DNA from: Paenibacillus sp. HWE-109
GTDB lineage: Bacteria > Bacillota > Bacilli > Paenibacillales > NBRC-103111
Length of the DNA: 64,000 nt
Direction of reading: 5' to 3'
Assembly: GCF_022163125.1 (NCBI RefSeq)
Contig: NZ_CP091881.1
Coordinates: forward strand, 2,046,001-2,110,000
The notes beneath the pieces are model-generated. The model did no database searches. It worked only from the letters and a program-made list of their open reading frames with translations, and was not told where the DNA came from. Positions 53,273 to 62,565 of the stretch are shown piece by piece. The position numbers and the translations under genes are program-made. Position 1 is the stretch's first letter. Each line of letters starts with the position of its first letter.

Positions 53273-56200
53273 ATGAAGGTTTTCACAAGATTCGTGAGTG
53301 TCTGTATGGTCATCACTTTATTATTGAGCGTTATCAGCACAATGCCGTCGCAAGTATCTGCCCAAGACCCAGTCATTCCTGATATCGATCAAGTATCGGC
53401 TTCATGGCCAGTAGTCTTCGAGGATGCTTTTGCTTCACCCACAGCCAAATGGGATGCTCCCACGGGCAACTATATGAATTATGAGTATTTGAATGGACGT
53501 TTTGCAGCCAAGGATACAAATGCCAGTTCAAAAGCAAGGATCAAAGGCAGGAATTGGTCGCAGTTTCTTTTAACCTTTAATCTCGTGATCCCGGATGTCT
53601 CGACAGCAGGCTCATTCATGAGGGTTGATCTTGGTGACAGCCAAAGCAGCAATTATGATTCCTTATTAGTGAAATCCAATAAAATCTCATTTTACAAATC
53701 AGGTATCGTCGGCGAGACGAAGCTGGCTGATTACACGCTGGAATCTGGGGTCAGCTATGATTTTAAAATACTGGTTGATGGCAATTCGGCGATCGTACAA
53801 ATGAAGAAGAATGTTCAAACCGTCTATCAGACGATAGGGATGTATACCAACCTGTTTGCAGCTGAGAAAAGGACGGTGACTTTCGGACACAATCTGTTGA
53901 AGCCAAGTTTGGACAATGTCAAAGTGTATTCGCCGGAAGCTGAATTCCCGCAAATTCCCGATGTAGACCAAGCAACAGCTTCTTGGCCTGCGGTTTTTGA
54001 GGATACGTTTGCGACAGCGTCAAGCAAGTGGGATGCGGCACCGGGGAATTATATGAACTATCAATATGTGGATGGCAGGTTTGTAGCCAAGGACGCTAAC
54101 TCTATCTCCAAGGCGAGGATCAAAGGCAAGTCATGGAAGAAATTTCTGTTGACGTTCAATCTCATCATTCCTGATGTTTCGGCGTCAGGCGCGTTCATGA
54201 GGGTTGATCTTGGCGATAGCCAAAGCAGCAATTATGATTCGTTGTTAGTGAAACAAAATAAAATCTCATTTTACAAATCAGGCATCGTTGGTGAAACGAA
54301 GCTTGCCGATTACACCATAGAGTCTGGGGTTAGCTACGATGTCAGATTATTGGTGGATGGCAATTCGGTCATCGTGCAAATCAAGAAAAAAACCGAAACC
54401 GCCTATCAAACGATGGGGATGTACAACGGGTTATCCACAGCTATCAAAAGAACGGTCACATTCGGGCATAATTTATTGAAGCCGAGTCTGGACGATGTAC
54501 GGGTACTAGCATCAGCTGCCGATAATCCGTATACGGGACCGATTGTGAGCAGCTTGCAGCTCTATAAAACAACGATGAACCTTCGTGTAGGTGACACCGA
54601 AAACTTGAGGGCGATCTACGAACCCAAAAATGTGGAGTTGGACGATGACAGTGTTATATGGAGCAGCAGCAACGAACAAATCGTAAAGTTAACTGGAAGT
54701 GCTTCAAAAGCAAGGGCTGTAACTGCCGTATCGCCAGGAACTGCTGTGATCCAAGCGGTAACTGCCAATAACAGCATTGTTGCAACCTGTCAGGTCACAG
54801 TAACTCCGGCCGCGGCACAGGCTTATGGTACAGCATCATTTGCTGTGTATGGGGAGAAGCAAGCTATCCCAACGGCTCTATATGGTATGAATGATCCCAA
54901 ACTGAATGATCTCGGTCGATCCGATCAATGGTTCAGTCCAAGAAACAATTCGCTGATGAAGGATCTGGGGTTAGATCTCCTTAGAGTGCCTGACGGCACA
55001 GCGGCCAATTATTATTTACATAAGGACGGTTCATTAGTCAATGCGAATGATCCGCGTTATGCGAATGTGACAACGGGATTCGAGTATACTTCTGTCAGCG
55101 GCAAGAATAATGGCAAAAATGGCATTTATCTGAACGATATATTTCAGACCCCGAATGAACTTAATTTGCCAAGCACTTATGTACTCAATGTTGCCTACCA
55201 GTCTGTAGCGGACATCATTGATGAGGTGCAGGAAATTCGAACGCTGTCGGAGCAGCCGATTCGCATCGAGATGGGCAATGAATTTTATCTGAATAAATAT
55301 GGCACTGCTTTTCCTTCGGTGACCGACTACGTCTATAAAGCGCGCCAAGTGTACAAAGCGATTAAACAAATTGATCCGACGATTAAAGTCGGCATTGTGA
55401 TTTTGGATAAATGGCAAGAAACGATCATTGTAGGCAATCCTGACGCACATAAGCCCAATGATCCGCTTGATCTCGTCGACACCGCCCATAATCGCTATGT
55501 CAGATGGGAGGAGTGGAATAGGACTATTGCCGCAAATCCAGATATCTATGATGCTGTCATCCCACATGAATACACAGGCATCCATGATCTTGACAATTTG
55601 ACGCAGGAGAAATTCATGGACTTTCTTACTGTGAATAATGAAAACAGATATCAATTGATCAAAGAGCAGTCATTGCAATTTCCGAATAAGGAGTTCTGGA
55701 TTACAGAATACGGTGGCATTAGCGGACTTATTTTTGGCGGCGAAACGAATTTGGCTGAAAAAGGAAGAATTCATTTAGGAAAGACGCCTGCCTTTGCCAT
55801 GCATTATATGGAAAGATTTTTGAATTTCATTAAATCCGGCAAAGTGCAGATTTCGGCCTATCATTGCCTGGTTGACAATCAATTTTTTGGTGTCGTACAG
55901 GATCGGTTTGATACCAATAATAAGGCAGGGATGGTCGTTCTTCCCCCTTACTACACCTTCAGAGAAATCGGGCAATTGCTGAAAGAAAATGAGTATTATT
56001 ATGATATGACTATGACTTCAGGCGATTTCAGGATGATGAATAACGCAATGCCAGCCGACTACGTGTATGGCAAAGACTTGAAAGTGAATGACGTAGGAGC
56101 TTGGGGTCTAGGGGATGGCAATGGCGTTAAAACCGTCGTGTTCAGCAATCGGACCAACAAAGAAATCGAAGTATCGCTGCCAGGTCAGCAAATGATGCCT

Positions 56201-56836
56201 ATCTGGTCATACGGTGGAGATCCGGTGCCTGAGTTTCTTGTTAACGACTACACCATATGGAGACAGGAACCGAAAAGCAATCCATATCCCACTATCCCAG
56301 TCAATCAGTTCTCCGCTACTACTACTTTGAAACCGTACACGATGACCGTGGTGAAACTTCACGAAAAAACATTTGATGATGTCAATGCCAATTATTGGGC
56401 CAAATCAGCAATCCAAACGGTAGCTTCCAAGGGAATTACTGCTGGTGGAACTGCGAGCTATTATTTACCGGAAGCGCTGATTACTAAAGCGGATTTTACC
56501 GTTATGCTCGCAAAAGCTCTGCAAATTCCTAACGATTACTCTGATGCGCCGACTGTCTTTGCAGATATGAGCGCATCTGGCAACGCAGATTATCCGGCGA
56601 TTATTGCGGCGGCAGGCAAAGGTATCGTGGAACGGGATTCAGCAGGTAATTTCAATCCTAACCAGACGTTAACGAAGCAGCAGATGGCAGCAATGACGCT
56701 AAAGGCGGCTGCTATCCTTGGGAAGAACGCGGATATACTGACGACTTATTCAAGCTTCAGCGATCCGAATTCCACTTCTGCCGCTGCGACACGTGCGGAA
56801 GCTGCCAAAATTGTTTATGTCCTGTTAGGATTATAG
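53273..56836 (+). CDS. S-layer-anchored glycoside hydrolase with duplicated N-terminal domain
   Basis: 1187 residues with a signal peptide (1-30) and AGGAGG. Two nearly alike 185-residue beta-rich domains (about 38-222 and 228-415) are followed by a Big_2 domain (about 420-510, SSLQLYKTTMNLRVGD, GTAVIQAVTANN), then a GH-A-clan barrel (about 520-1025) with acid/base E670 in MGNEFYL and nucleophile E812 in WITEYGG, and SLH motifs (about 1033-1187). The third SLH is shortened: FSDPNSTSAAATRAEAAKIV lacks the middle. It is held at the cell surface by the SLH part and breaks down a glycan that the operon imports. Family resembles GH39/GH79-like enzymes; not firmly assigned. Confidence 0.82.
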   Translation: MKVFTRFVSVCMVITLLLSVISTMPSQVSAQDPVIPDIDQVSASWPVVFEDAFASPTAKWDAPTGNYMNYEYLNGRFAAKDTNASSKARIKGRNWSQFLLTFNLVIPDVSTAGSFMRVDLGDSQSSNYDSLLVKSNKISFYKSGIVGETKLADYTLESGVSYDFKILVDGNSAIVQMKKNVQTVYQTIGMYTNLFAAEKRTVTFGHNLLKPSLDNVKVYSPEAEFPQIPDVDQATASWPAVFEDTFATASSKWDAAPGNYMNYQYVDGRFVAKDANSISKARIKGKSWKKFLLTFNLIIPDVSASGAFMRVDLGDSQSSNYDSLLVKQNKISFYKSGIVGETKLADYTIESGVSYDVRLLVDGNSVIVQIKKKTETAYQTMGMYNGLSTAIKRTVTFGHNLLKPSLDDVRVLASAADNPYTGPIVSSLQLYKTTMNLRVGDTENLRAIYEPKNVELDDDSVIWSSSNEQIVKLTGSASKARAVTAVSPGTAVIQAVTANNSIVATCQVTVTPAAAQAYGTASFAVYGEKQAIPTALYGMNDPKLNDLGRSDQWFSPRNNSLMKDLGLDLLRVPDGTAANYYLHKDGSLVNANDPRYANVTTGFEYTSVSGKNNGKNGIYLNDIFQTPNELNLPSTYVLNVAYQSVADIIDEVQEIRTLSEQPIRIEMGNEFYLNKYGTAFPSVTDYVYKARQVYKAIKQIDPTIKVGIVILDKWQETIIVGNPDAHKPNDPLDLVDTAHNRYVRWEEWNRTIAANPDIYDAVIPHEYTGIHDLDNLTQEKFMDFLTVNNENRYQLIKEQSLQFPNKEFWITEYGGISGLIFGGETNLAEKGRIHLGKTPAFAMHYMERFLNFIKSGKVQISAYHCLVDNQFFGVVQDRFDTNNKAGMVVLPPYYTFREIGQLLKENEYYYDMTMTSGDFRMMNNAMPADYVYGKDLKVNDVGAWGLGDGNGVKTVVFSNRTNKEIEVSLPGQQMMPIWSYGGDPVPEFLVNDYTIWRQEPKSNPYPTIPVNQFSATTTLKPYTMTVVKLHEKTFDDVNANYWAKSAIQTVASKGITAGGTASYYLPEALITKADFTVMLAKALQIPNDYSDAPTVFADMSASGNADYPAIIAAAGKGIVERDSAGNFNPNQTLTKQQMAAMTLKAAAILGKNADILTTYSSFSDPNSTSAAATRAEAAKIVYVLLGL
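53385..54510 (+). repeat. Internal tandem duplication inside the SLH glycosidase gene
   Basis: Two copies of about 565 bp (roughly 53385-53940 and 53955-54510) encode almost the same domain. Long identical stretches such as CAAAGCAGCAATTATGATTC occur in both, pointing to a recent duplication. Confidence 0.85.
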
Positions 56837-56852
56837 AAGAACACATGCACTC

Positions 56853-56897
56853 GCTGCCTCCAAGTAGATGTATTTACTTGTTAGGCAGCTTCTTTTT
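56853..56897 (+). terminator. Terminator of the polysaccharide operon
   Basis: GCTGCCT pairs with AGGCAGC, with an upper CAAGTA/TACTTG stem, followed by TTCTTTTTT. It ends the operon that began at 46332. Confidence 0.82.
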
Positions 56898-56988
56898 TGT
56901 TAGCAAATCATGACAGGAAATGTGATAAACTAGTTGCTAGAATTACTGAACCATGTCCGATTGAATATATTTGATGAATGAGGCCTTC

Positions 56989-59922
56989 ATGACAATTTCG
57001 AAGCGGGAAATTAAATTAAAACATATTTGTTTTTTGCTATTTTTCATTGTCTTGCTGGTTGCGGTGCGCTGGACTTGGCATGATCGCCTGTACGTACCTA
57101 ATTCGCCAACTGTGAAGCAAGGTGTTCTGGACTTGCGCGGTGTGGATCTTGCCCAAGTAAGTTCATTTCCCATGGATGGGGAGTGGACATTTTATCCTGA
57201 GCAATGGATCGGAGCGTCAAGCCTAAGCAGCGCCTCGCAGGGATTAAAACTGCATGTCCCAGGAGATTGGCATGAAGCGGTTGATTCTGCGCACAATAGA
57301 TCATATGGCTACGGTACCTATCATGTCCGCATCTTGTTGGATCACCCTATATCCGAACAGTTGAGCTTATGGTTTCAATCGATTTATACCGCGTCTGAGG
57401 TGGAGATCGATGGTCAGGTGCTCGCGCATTATGGTGTTCTCGCCGAGGAGCCGGGTAAACATGTTTCCGAAACCAAATCATTTCTGGTCAATTATGCGCC
57501 AGGAGATCAAAGAGAGTTGAATTTGTTCGTGCGAGCTGCCAACTATGAGTCGCCGCTGAAAGGCGGTATCATAAGGTCTGTACAGTTTGGCTTACACAAA
57601 GAGATCAACCAGAAATATTTGTTCTCTATCAGTTTTCAACTTATCACCTGTGTGATTTTGCTGCTGCATGCGTTGTATATCCTGATCATTTACTTGATGA
57701 ATATAAGGAAAACGGAGTTCATCGTATTTTTCATGATCATGGTCCTTTCGGCTATGACGGTTGCTGTCCATCACAATGGTCTTTTGTACATGTGGATTGA
57801 CACCGAATTTGCTTGGATGTTGAAGCTGAAAGCTTTTGCCTATATGTGGTTCAGTTTTTTTCTATTGCTGATGGGAAGAATGGTTAGCGGTGTCAAACGG
57901 AGAATCGTGGCTTTTAAATGTTACATTATTTTGCTGATTGCTTATACCCTATTTGTTTTCGTAGGCCCGCATGAGGCCGCACTCTATTCCATTGAGCAAG
58001 AGCATTACATGATCTTCTATTATGTACCGCTCTTTTGGACAGCTTACTATTTTCTGAAAATGGTCATCAACAAAGTAGAAGGCGCGTTGTTTCTGCTATT
58101 TTCTGTCATTTGTGTCATCAATAATATTTTATGGGGAATTGCCTATTACGCGGGACCGGCTCAGTTTATGTTTTATCCTATAGATATGATTGCAGCTCTC
58201 ACCAGTTTTTCCGCCCATTGGTTCAAAAGATACTTTCACCAAACGAACGAGAATATGCTGCTCAACTTGCAGCTTGCAGAAGCGAACCGGCTGAAAGATC
58301 GCTTTCTTGCCAATACATCGCATGAATTGCGGACGCCGCTGCATGGCATTATGAACATCGCTCAGAGCGTGCTGACGAGGAAGAAGCAAGTGCTGGATGA
58401 GCAGAGTCAACGAGACATGGAACTGCTTGTGATGGTAAGTCGTCGAATGTCACTTATGCTAAATGATTTGCTGGATGTTGTAAGATTGCAGGAAAAACGA
58501 ATAACCGTGCGTATGAAAGCGGTAGACGTGCAATCCTTAGCGACTGGCGTACTTGATATGCTGCGGTTTCTAACCAAGGGAACGCAAGTTGAGTTGCGCA
58601 TGCGCATAGAGGATGAACTGCCTCGCGTTTGCGCCGATGAAGAACGGCTTGTGCAGATTTTAATTAATTTGGTACATAATGCGTTGAAATATACCCATGA
58701 AGGCAGTGTCGTGCTTGCAGCCGTTGAAGACCAAGGGCATGTATGGATTCATGTGCAAGATACGGGTATAGGTATGGATGAAGCCATGCAAAAGCGTGCT
58801 TTTAAGCCGTACGAGCAAGGGACATTTGGCAGTGGCGGTATCGGACTGGGGCTTAGCATTTGCAAAGATCTAGTGGAACTGCACGGCAGCGAGTTGCAAG
58901 TACAATCTAAGCTGGGCAAGGGAAGTACTTTCAGTTTCAAACTGTCCATCATGAATGAGAAACTGCAGTCTTCGTTGCCGCAGGATCTTGTTCGAGCAGA
59001 GTGTGAGATGGATACGACAGGGGTTGCGGCAAGGCAGCTTATTGCGGAAACGGGCGCGATGGTAGCAGCCAGCTATGACATGATGGCAACCGATCCGATT
59101 GCGAAGCACACAACTAGCGGTAATCCAGTCAGGGTGTTGGCAGTTGATGATGATCCCGTCAATCTGAAAGTGCTGGTCCATATATTATCTATGGATAATT
59201 ACCATATCGAAACCGTGTCTTCCGCGAACGAAGCGCTTCGCAGACTGCATAGGAGCCAATGGGATCTGGTTATAGCTGACGTTATGATGCCTGGCATGTC
59301 AGGTTATGAGTTGACACGATTGATTCGCGAGCGTTTCACCCTGTACGAATTGCCGATTATCCTGCTGACAGCGCGCAGTGAACCGCAAGACATCTATGCG
59401 GGCTTCCTTGCCGGAGCGAATGATTATGTGACTAAGCCTGTGGATGCTTTGGAATTAAAGTATCGCGCTTGGTCGCTCTCGTCACTCAAGCAAGCCGTCA
59501 ACGACCGCTTGCACATGGAAGCCGCCTATTTGCAGGCGCAGATTCACCCGCATTTTCTCTTTAATACCTTGAATTCGATCCTGGCTCTTAGCGACATGGA
59601 TACGGCCAAAATGAGAGAACTTGCCGAAGCTTTTATGTCTTATCTGCGCATCAGCTTTTCCTTCTTGACCGCTGGCCAGCTTGTTCCGTTGTCCAACGAA
59701 CTGCAACTGGTGGAAAACTATTTATATATCGAACAGCAGCGTTTCGAGGAACGCCTGCATGTAGAGTGGGAAGTTCAGGCGGATCTGGACATGTTGATTC
59801 CACCGCTTGCTTTGCAGCCGCTCGTGGAGAATGCCGTACGACACGGGATACTGCGTCAATTCGGATTGAAAAACAAGATGAAGCTGTCCATTTCTTCGTT
59901 TCAGACACGGGAATCGGGATGA
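56989..59922 (+). CDS. 7TM-DISM hybrid sensor kinase, frameshifted near its end
   Basis: Paralogue of the 12059 gene with the same parts: an anchor helix, DISM sensor (LDLRGVDLAQ, VPGDWHEA), seven membrane helices, HisKA H445 (NTSHELRTPLHG), first ATPase (DTGIGMDEA, GGIGLGLSI), receiver D764 (LVIADVMMPGMSG), and LytS-type kinase H855 (IHPHFLFNTLN) up to PLVENAVRHGI. There the frame is lost: the chain ends after some 20 unrelated residues (59922), while the missing ATPase end continues in another frame to 60119. ATG at 56989 chosen for the GAGG 5 bp before it and the length match with the paralogue. It was probably sensor and regulator in one; the second kinase module is now likely inactive. 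Confidence 0.82.
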   Translation: MTISKREIKLKHICFLLFFIVLLVAVRWTWHDRLYVPNSPTVKQGVLDLRGVDLAQVSSFPMDGEWTFYPEQWIGASSLSSASQGLKLHVPGDWHEAVDSAHNRSYGYGTYHVRILLDHPISEQLSLWFQSIYTASEVEIDGQVLAHYGVLAEEPGKHVSETKSFLVNYAPGDQRELNLFVRAANYESPLKGGIIRSVQFGLHKEINQKYLFSISFQLITCVILLLHALYILIIYLMNIRKTEFIVFFMIMVLSAMTVAVHHNGLLYMWIDTEFAWMLKLKAFAYMWFSFFLLLMGRMVSGVKRRIVAFKCYIILLIAYTLFVFVGPHEAALYSIEQEHYMIFYYVPLFWTAYYFLKMVINKVEGALFLLFSVICVINNILWGIAYYAGPAQFMFYPIDMIAALTSFSAHWFKRYFHQTNENMLLNLQLAEANRLKDRFLANTSHELRTPLHGIMNIAQSVLTRKKQVLDEQSQRDMELLVMVSRRMSLMLNDLLDVVRLQEKRITVRMKAVDVQSLATGVLDMLRFLTKGTQVELRMRIEDELPRVCADEERLVQILINLVHNALKYTHEGSVVLAAVEDQGHVWIHVQDTGIGMDEAMQKRAFKPYEQGTFGSGGIGLGLSICKDLVELHGSELQVQSKLGKGSTFSFKLSIMNEKLQSSLPQDLVRAECEMDTTGVAARQLIAETGAMVAASYDMMATDPIAKHTTSGNPVRVLAVDDDPVNLKVLVHILSMDNYHIETVSSANEALRRLHRSQWDLVIADVMMPGMSGYELTRLIRERFTLYELPIILLTARSEPQDIYAGFLAGANDYVTKPVDALELKYRAWSLSSLKQAVNDRLHMEAAYLQAQIHPHFLFNTLNSILALSDMDTAKMRELAEAFMSYLRISFSFLTAGQLVPLSNELQLVENYLYIEQQRFEERLHVEWEVQADLDMLIPPLALQPLVENAVRHGILRQFGLKNKMKLSISSFQTRESG

Positions 59923-60119
59923 ACGAAGATCAAATTAGCAGACTGTTAACACATGACGGTACAAAAAATCGGGGAATCGGGCTGCTGAATACGCACTGCC
60001 GATTGACACGCTTATATGGAGCAGGCTTGCAAATCCAAAGCAAGCCTGGCGAGGGAACAACGGTATCATTTAAGATTTCTGAAGCAAACCTTATATTGAG
60101 AACGATCAGTAAAAAATAA
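59860..60119 (+). pseudogene. 3' part of the hybrid kinase, second ATPase domain in shifted frame
   Basis: In the -1 frame relative to the kinase gene the end of a HATPase_c domain is seen: SIRIEKQDEAVHFFVSDTGI, then GMNEDQISRLL, RGIGLLNTHCRLTRLYGAGL and PGEGTTVSFKIS. It lines up with the same segment of the paralogue at 12059 (ADNGSGMDEE, RQGIGLLNVDRRLKQMYGQGL). Compared with the paralogue about eight residues are also missing at the junction, so a small deletion is likelier than a single base slip. It has no own start. Confidence 0.78.
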
Positions 60120-60143
60120 TTATTTACCGATCGTTCTCAATAT
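60093..60143. promoter_or_regulatory. Long inverted repeat between the kinase end and tetR
   Basis: ATATTGAGAACGATC (60093-60107) and GATCGTTCTCAATAT (60129-60143) are perfect 15-bp arms around 21 bases; GTAAA/TTTAC near the centre can pair further. TTGAGA with an AT-rich -10 at about 60119 may form the tetR promoter inside it. It may be the TetR operator, a terminator, or both. Confidence 0.7.
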
Positions 60144-60177
60144 GTTAAGATCATTTCAGAAAGGAGGACAGTACGAA

Positions 60178-60756
60178 ATGGCAAGAACAAAGGAATTTGA
60201 TGAAGATATCGTTTTATATAGAGCCATGAGGCTGTTTTGGGAGCAAGGTTATGAAAAGACATCCATGAATGATCTAGTCGCTTCTATGGGTATACACCGC
60301 AGAAGTTTGTATGATACATTCGGCGATAAACATAAGCTATACCTTCAGGCTGCTGATCGATACAGCAAACTGGTCAACTCGAGGCTCGAGGCAGGTGTCC
60401 TACGTGCAACCCCTAAAGAAGCTATCAACTTTATGTTCGATTTGATGATAGATGGAATTGCTGAAGACAGTCCTCCAGGTTGCTTGTACGTGAATATGGC
60501 TATTGAACTTGCCTCGCAGGATTCAGAGGTGGAAGCGAAGGTTAGTGAAAGCTTCATCCGATCGGAGCGGCTTCTCACAGACATTATCCGGAGGGGTCAG
60601 GAAGCGGGAGAGTTTACAACGGATCGCAGCGCCGAAGAACTAGCGGAAAGCCTGCACAATGCGCTTCTAGGACTGCGGGTATTAGCTCGGGCTTCAACCA
60701 ATAAGGAGAAACTTCATCGTATAGCCAATGTTTCCAAAGCAATTTTAGAGAAATGA
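60178..60756 (+). CDS. TetR/AcrR-family regulator
   Basis: 192 residues from the ATG at 60178, 11 bp after AAAGGAGG. The helix-turn-helix region is YEKTSMNDLVASMGIHRRSL, then YDTFGDKHKLY. The C-terminal part (YVNMAIELASQDSEVEAKV) resembles the YxaF-type ligand domain. It should bind the palindromes before its own gene and before the dehydrogenase 65 bp downstream, letting go when a small hydrophobic compound binds. Confidence 0.9.
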   Translation: MARTKEFDEDIVLYRAMRLFWEQGYEKTSMNDLVASMGIHRRSLYDTFGDKHKLYLQAADRYSKLVNSRLEAGVLRATPKEAINFMFDLMIDGIAEDSPPGCLYVNMAIELASQDSEVEAKVSESFIRSERLLTDIIRRGQEAGEFTTDRSAEELAESLHNALLGLRVLARASTNKEKLHRIANVSKAILEK

Positions 60757-60784
60757 GTGTGTAAATTTTTTTTTGGCTATTTGG

Positions 60785-60796
60785 GAATGATCATTC
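60785..60796. promoter_or_regulatory. Second candidate TetR operator, before the first dehydrogenase
   Basis: GAATGATCATTC is a perfect 12-bp palindrome. It shares GATC-RTTCT with the right arm of the inverted repeat at 60129-60143 (GATCGTTCT), so both may be bound by the same TetR dimer. Confidence 0.5.
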
Positions 60797-60820
60797 TAGA
60801 AAACAAAGGAGCAATCGAAA

Positions 60821-61588
60821 ATGGGAAAACTTGATGGCAAAGTAGCGTTTATTACAGGTGGGAATAGCGGCATTGGTTTGGCAACCGCCAAGTTGTTCGT
60901 GGCTGAGGGAGCGAAAGTTGTGATTACCGGCAGGAATCAGGTTACTTTAGACGCGGCGTTGGAGGAGCTGGGAACTGTCAATGGTTTTGCCGTTCAGGCG
61001 GATACAACCGATCCAGCCAGCTTGGAGAAAGCTGTTGCTGCAGCGGTGGAGAGATTTGGTGAACTGGATGTGGTTTTTGCAAATGCGGGTATTTCTGGTC
61101 ATACCCCAGTAGGGGGGACAGAACTTTCCGTTTTCGAGGAGATTCTCAAAATTAACGTTACTGGCGTCTTTTTCACCGTTCAAGCTGCGCTGCCATATCT
61201 GAAACCGCAGGCTTCGGTCATCCTGAACAGTTCGGTGCTTGCGGGTGCAGGTAGCCCTGGATGGTCCGCCTATGCGGCTAGCAAAGGCGCGATCAGCAGC
61301 ATGGCAAGAGTGATGGTTTCGGAATTATCGCCGCGAGGCATTCGCGTGAATACAATCTCGCCTGGAGCGACGAGAACGCCAATATGGGGGCAGCCTGAAG
61401 GATTAGCCCAGATAGAGTCCAAGCTTACCCGTTCGATTCCGCTGAACCGTTTGGGCGAACCGGATGAGATTGCCAATGTTGCGTTGTTCTTAGCCTCGGA
61501 TGCTGCTGCATTCGTCCAGGGGGCCGAAATTAGCGTAGACGGAGGCGCAGGTTCTTCCCCATTTGGCGCTCCGATCTATCTAGCTTAA
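60821..61588 (+). CDS. Short-chain dehydrogenase/reductase
   Basis: 255 residues of the classical SDR type: cofactor loop TGGNSGIG, NAG at the fourth strand, catalytic Ser in VILNSSVL and the YAASK motif, plus SPGATRTPIWG. It uses NAD(P)H for reversible oxidation of an alcohol; the substrate is unknown. AAAGGAG before the ATG. It follows tetR and is probably controlled by it. The next gene, another SDR, starts 33 bp later. Confidence 0.93.
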   Translation: MGKLDGKVAFITGGNSGIGLATAKLFVAEGAKVVITGRNQVTLDAALEELGTVNGFAVQADTTDPASLEKAVAAAVERFGELDVVFANAGISGHTPVGGTELSVFEEILKINVTGVFFTVQAALPYLKPQASVILNSSVLAGAGSPGWSAYAASKGAISSMARVMVSELSPRGIRVNTISPGATRTPIWGQPEGLAQIESKLTRSIPLNRLGEPDEIANVALFLASDAAAFVQGAEISVDGGAGSSPFGAPIYLA

Positions 61589-61621
61589 TAACAATTCCTA
61601 ACTTAAAGGAGTACATTTTCT

Positions 61622-62434
61622 ATGAGTAGAGTATGGTTTATTACAGGAACTTCCACGGGTTTCGGTCGTAAGTTTGTCGAGCAATTGCTTCACACGGGAG
61701 ACAGAATTGTGGCAACTGCGCGTAATCTGAATGACATAGCTGATCTGCAAAAAGCATCCCCAGATCAAGTCCATATTGCATCATTGGATGTGACCAAGAA
61801 AGAGCAGATTCAAGCTGCGGTTCAAGAAGCTGTTGAGCGATTCGGACGGATTGATATTGTTGTTAATAATGCTGGATACGGGCTTTTTGGGATGCTGGAG
61901 GAATATACAGATGAAGAAATCAGAAAGCAATTTGATGTGAATGTATTTGGTATGCTGGATGTCATTCGTGAGACCCTGCCAGTCTTCAAAAAGCAAAAAT
62001 CGGGTCATTATGTGAATATCTCATCGATCTTTGGTGTGTGGGCTGTTCCAACGTTCAGCCTGTATGCAGCTTCCAAATTTGCTGTAGAAGGTTTCTCCAA
62101 AGCAATGGCTGCTGAACTAGAACCCTTCGGGATCAAGACAACAATTGTGGAACCCGGTGTATTCGAAACAGAATTTATGGGACATTCAAGGAAATTAGCT
62201 GAACCTTTACCTGAATATGCCCCTATTTATGAAGCATTCTACCGAGGATATGAGTCTTTGAAAAAGGGTGATCAAGGTAAAGCGGTAAAAGCGATGATCA
62301 CGATGATCAACAGTGAGAATCCGCCGCTGCATTTCCCGGTCGGTGCACTGGCGACATATGGCATTCGGGATGCTCTGGGCCAAAGGATCAAGGAAGTCGC
62401 GGCGTGGGAAGAGGTATCACTCATTGCCGAATGA
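61622..62434 (+). CDS. Short-chain dehydrogenase/reductase, second of the pair
   Basis: 270 residues with TGTSTGFG as the cofactor loop, NNAGYG, a Ser in HYVNISSIFG and YAASKFAVEG as the catalytic Tyr-Lys motif, and the C-terminal DALGQRI-type end. This group reduces or oxidises ketones/alcohols and is often linked to detoxification under TetR control. AAAGGAG before the ATG. Same operon as the preceding SDR; the cassette ends at the terminator 62443-62483. Confidence 0.93.
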   Translation: MSRVWFITGTSTGFGRKFVEQLLHTGDRIVATARNLNDIADLQKASPDQVHIASLDVTKKEQIQAAVQEAVERFGRIDIVVNNAGYGLFGMLEEYTDEEIRKQFDVNVFGMLDVIRETLPVFKKQKSGHYVNISSIFGVWAVPTFSLYAASKFAVEGFSKAMAAELEPFGIKTTIVEPGVFETEFMGHSRKLAEPLPEYAPIYEAFYRGYESLKKGDQGKAVKAMITMINSENPPLHFPVGALATYGIRDALGQRIKEVAAWEEVSLIAE

Positions 62435-62442
62435 TGAATTTC

Positions 62443-62483
62443 AAAAGGAGCTAGGCGGCTTGTACGCTTAGCTCCTTTTTTTA
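62443..62483 (+). terminator. Terminator of the TetR-SDR cassette
   Basis: AAAAGGAGCTA pairs with TAGCTCCTTTT (62443-62453 with 62469-62479), then a T run. It is nearly the same sequence as the terminator at 11967-12008, including GGCTTGT in the loop. Confidence 0.85.
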
Positions 62484-62484
62484 C

Positions 62485-62565
62485 ATATAAGAATTTACAT
62501 GGTTTTGGGTAAGCGAAGCTTAGCCCTATTTAACATATAAAAATTTATATGTTTTTGGGTTTGGG
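62485..62565. repeat. Dispersed AT-rich repeat, family C (second copy)
   Basis: Contains GGGTAAGCGAAGC and the palindrome CATATAAAAATTTATATG. It resembles 8339-8410 and, like it, lies between a terminator and family A repeats. Confidence 0.5.

Noticed and set aside
59862..59885. Programmed -1 frameshift in the hybrid kinase
   Set aside because: GAAAAAC is not a canonical slippery heptamer, and about eight residues are missing at the junction relative to the paralogue, which fits a deletion better.
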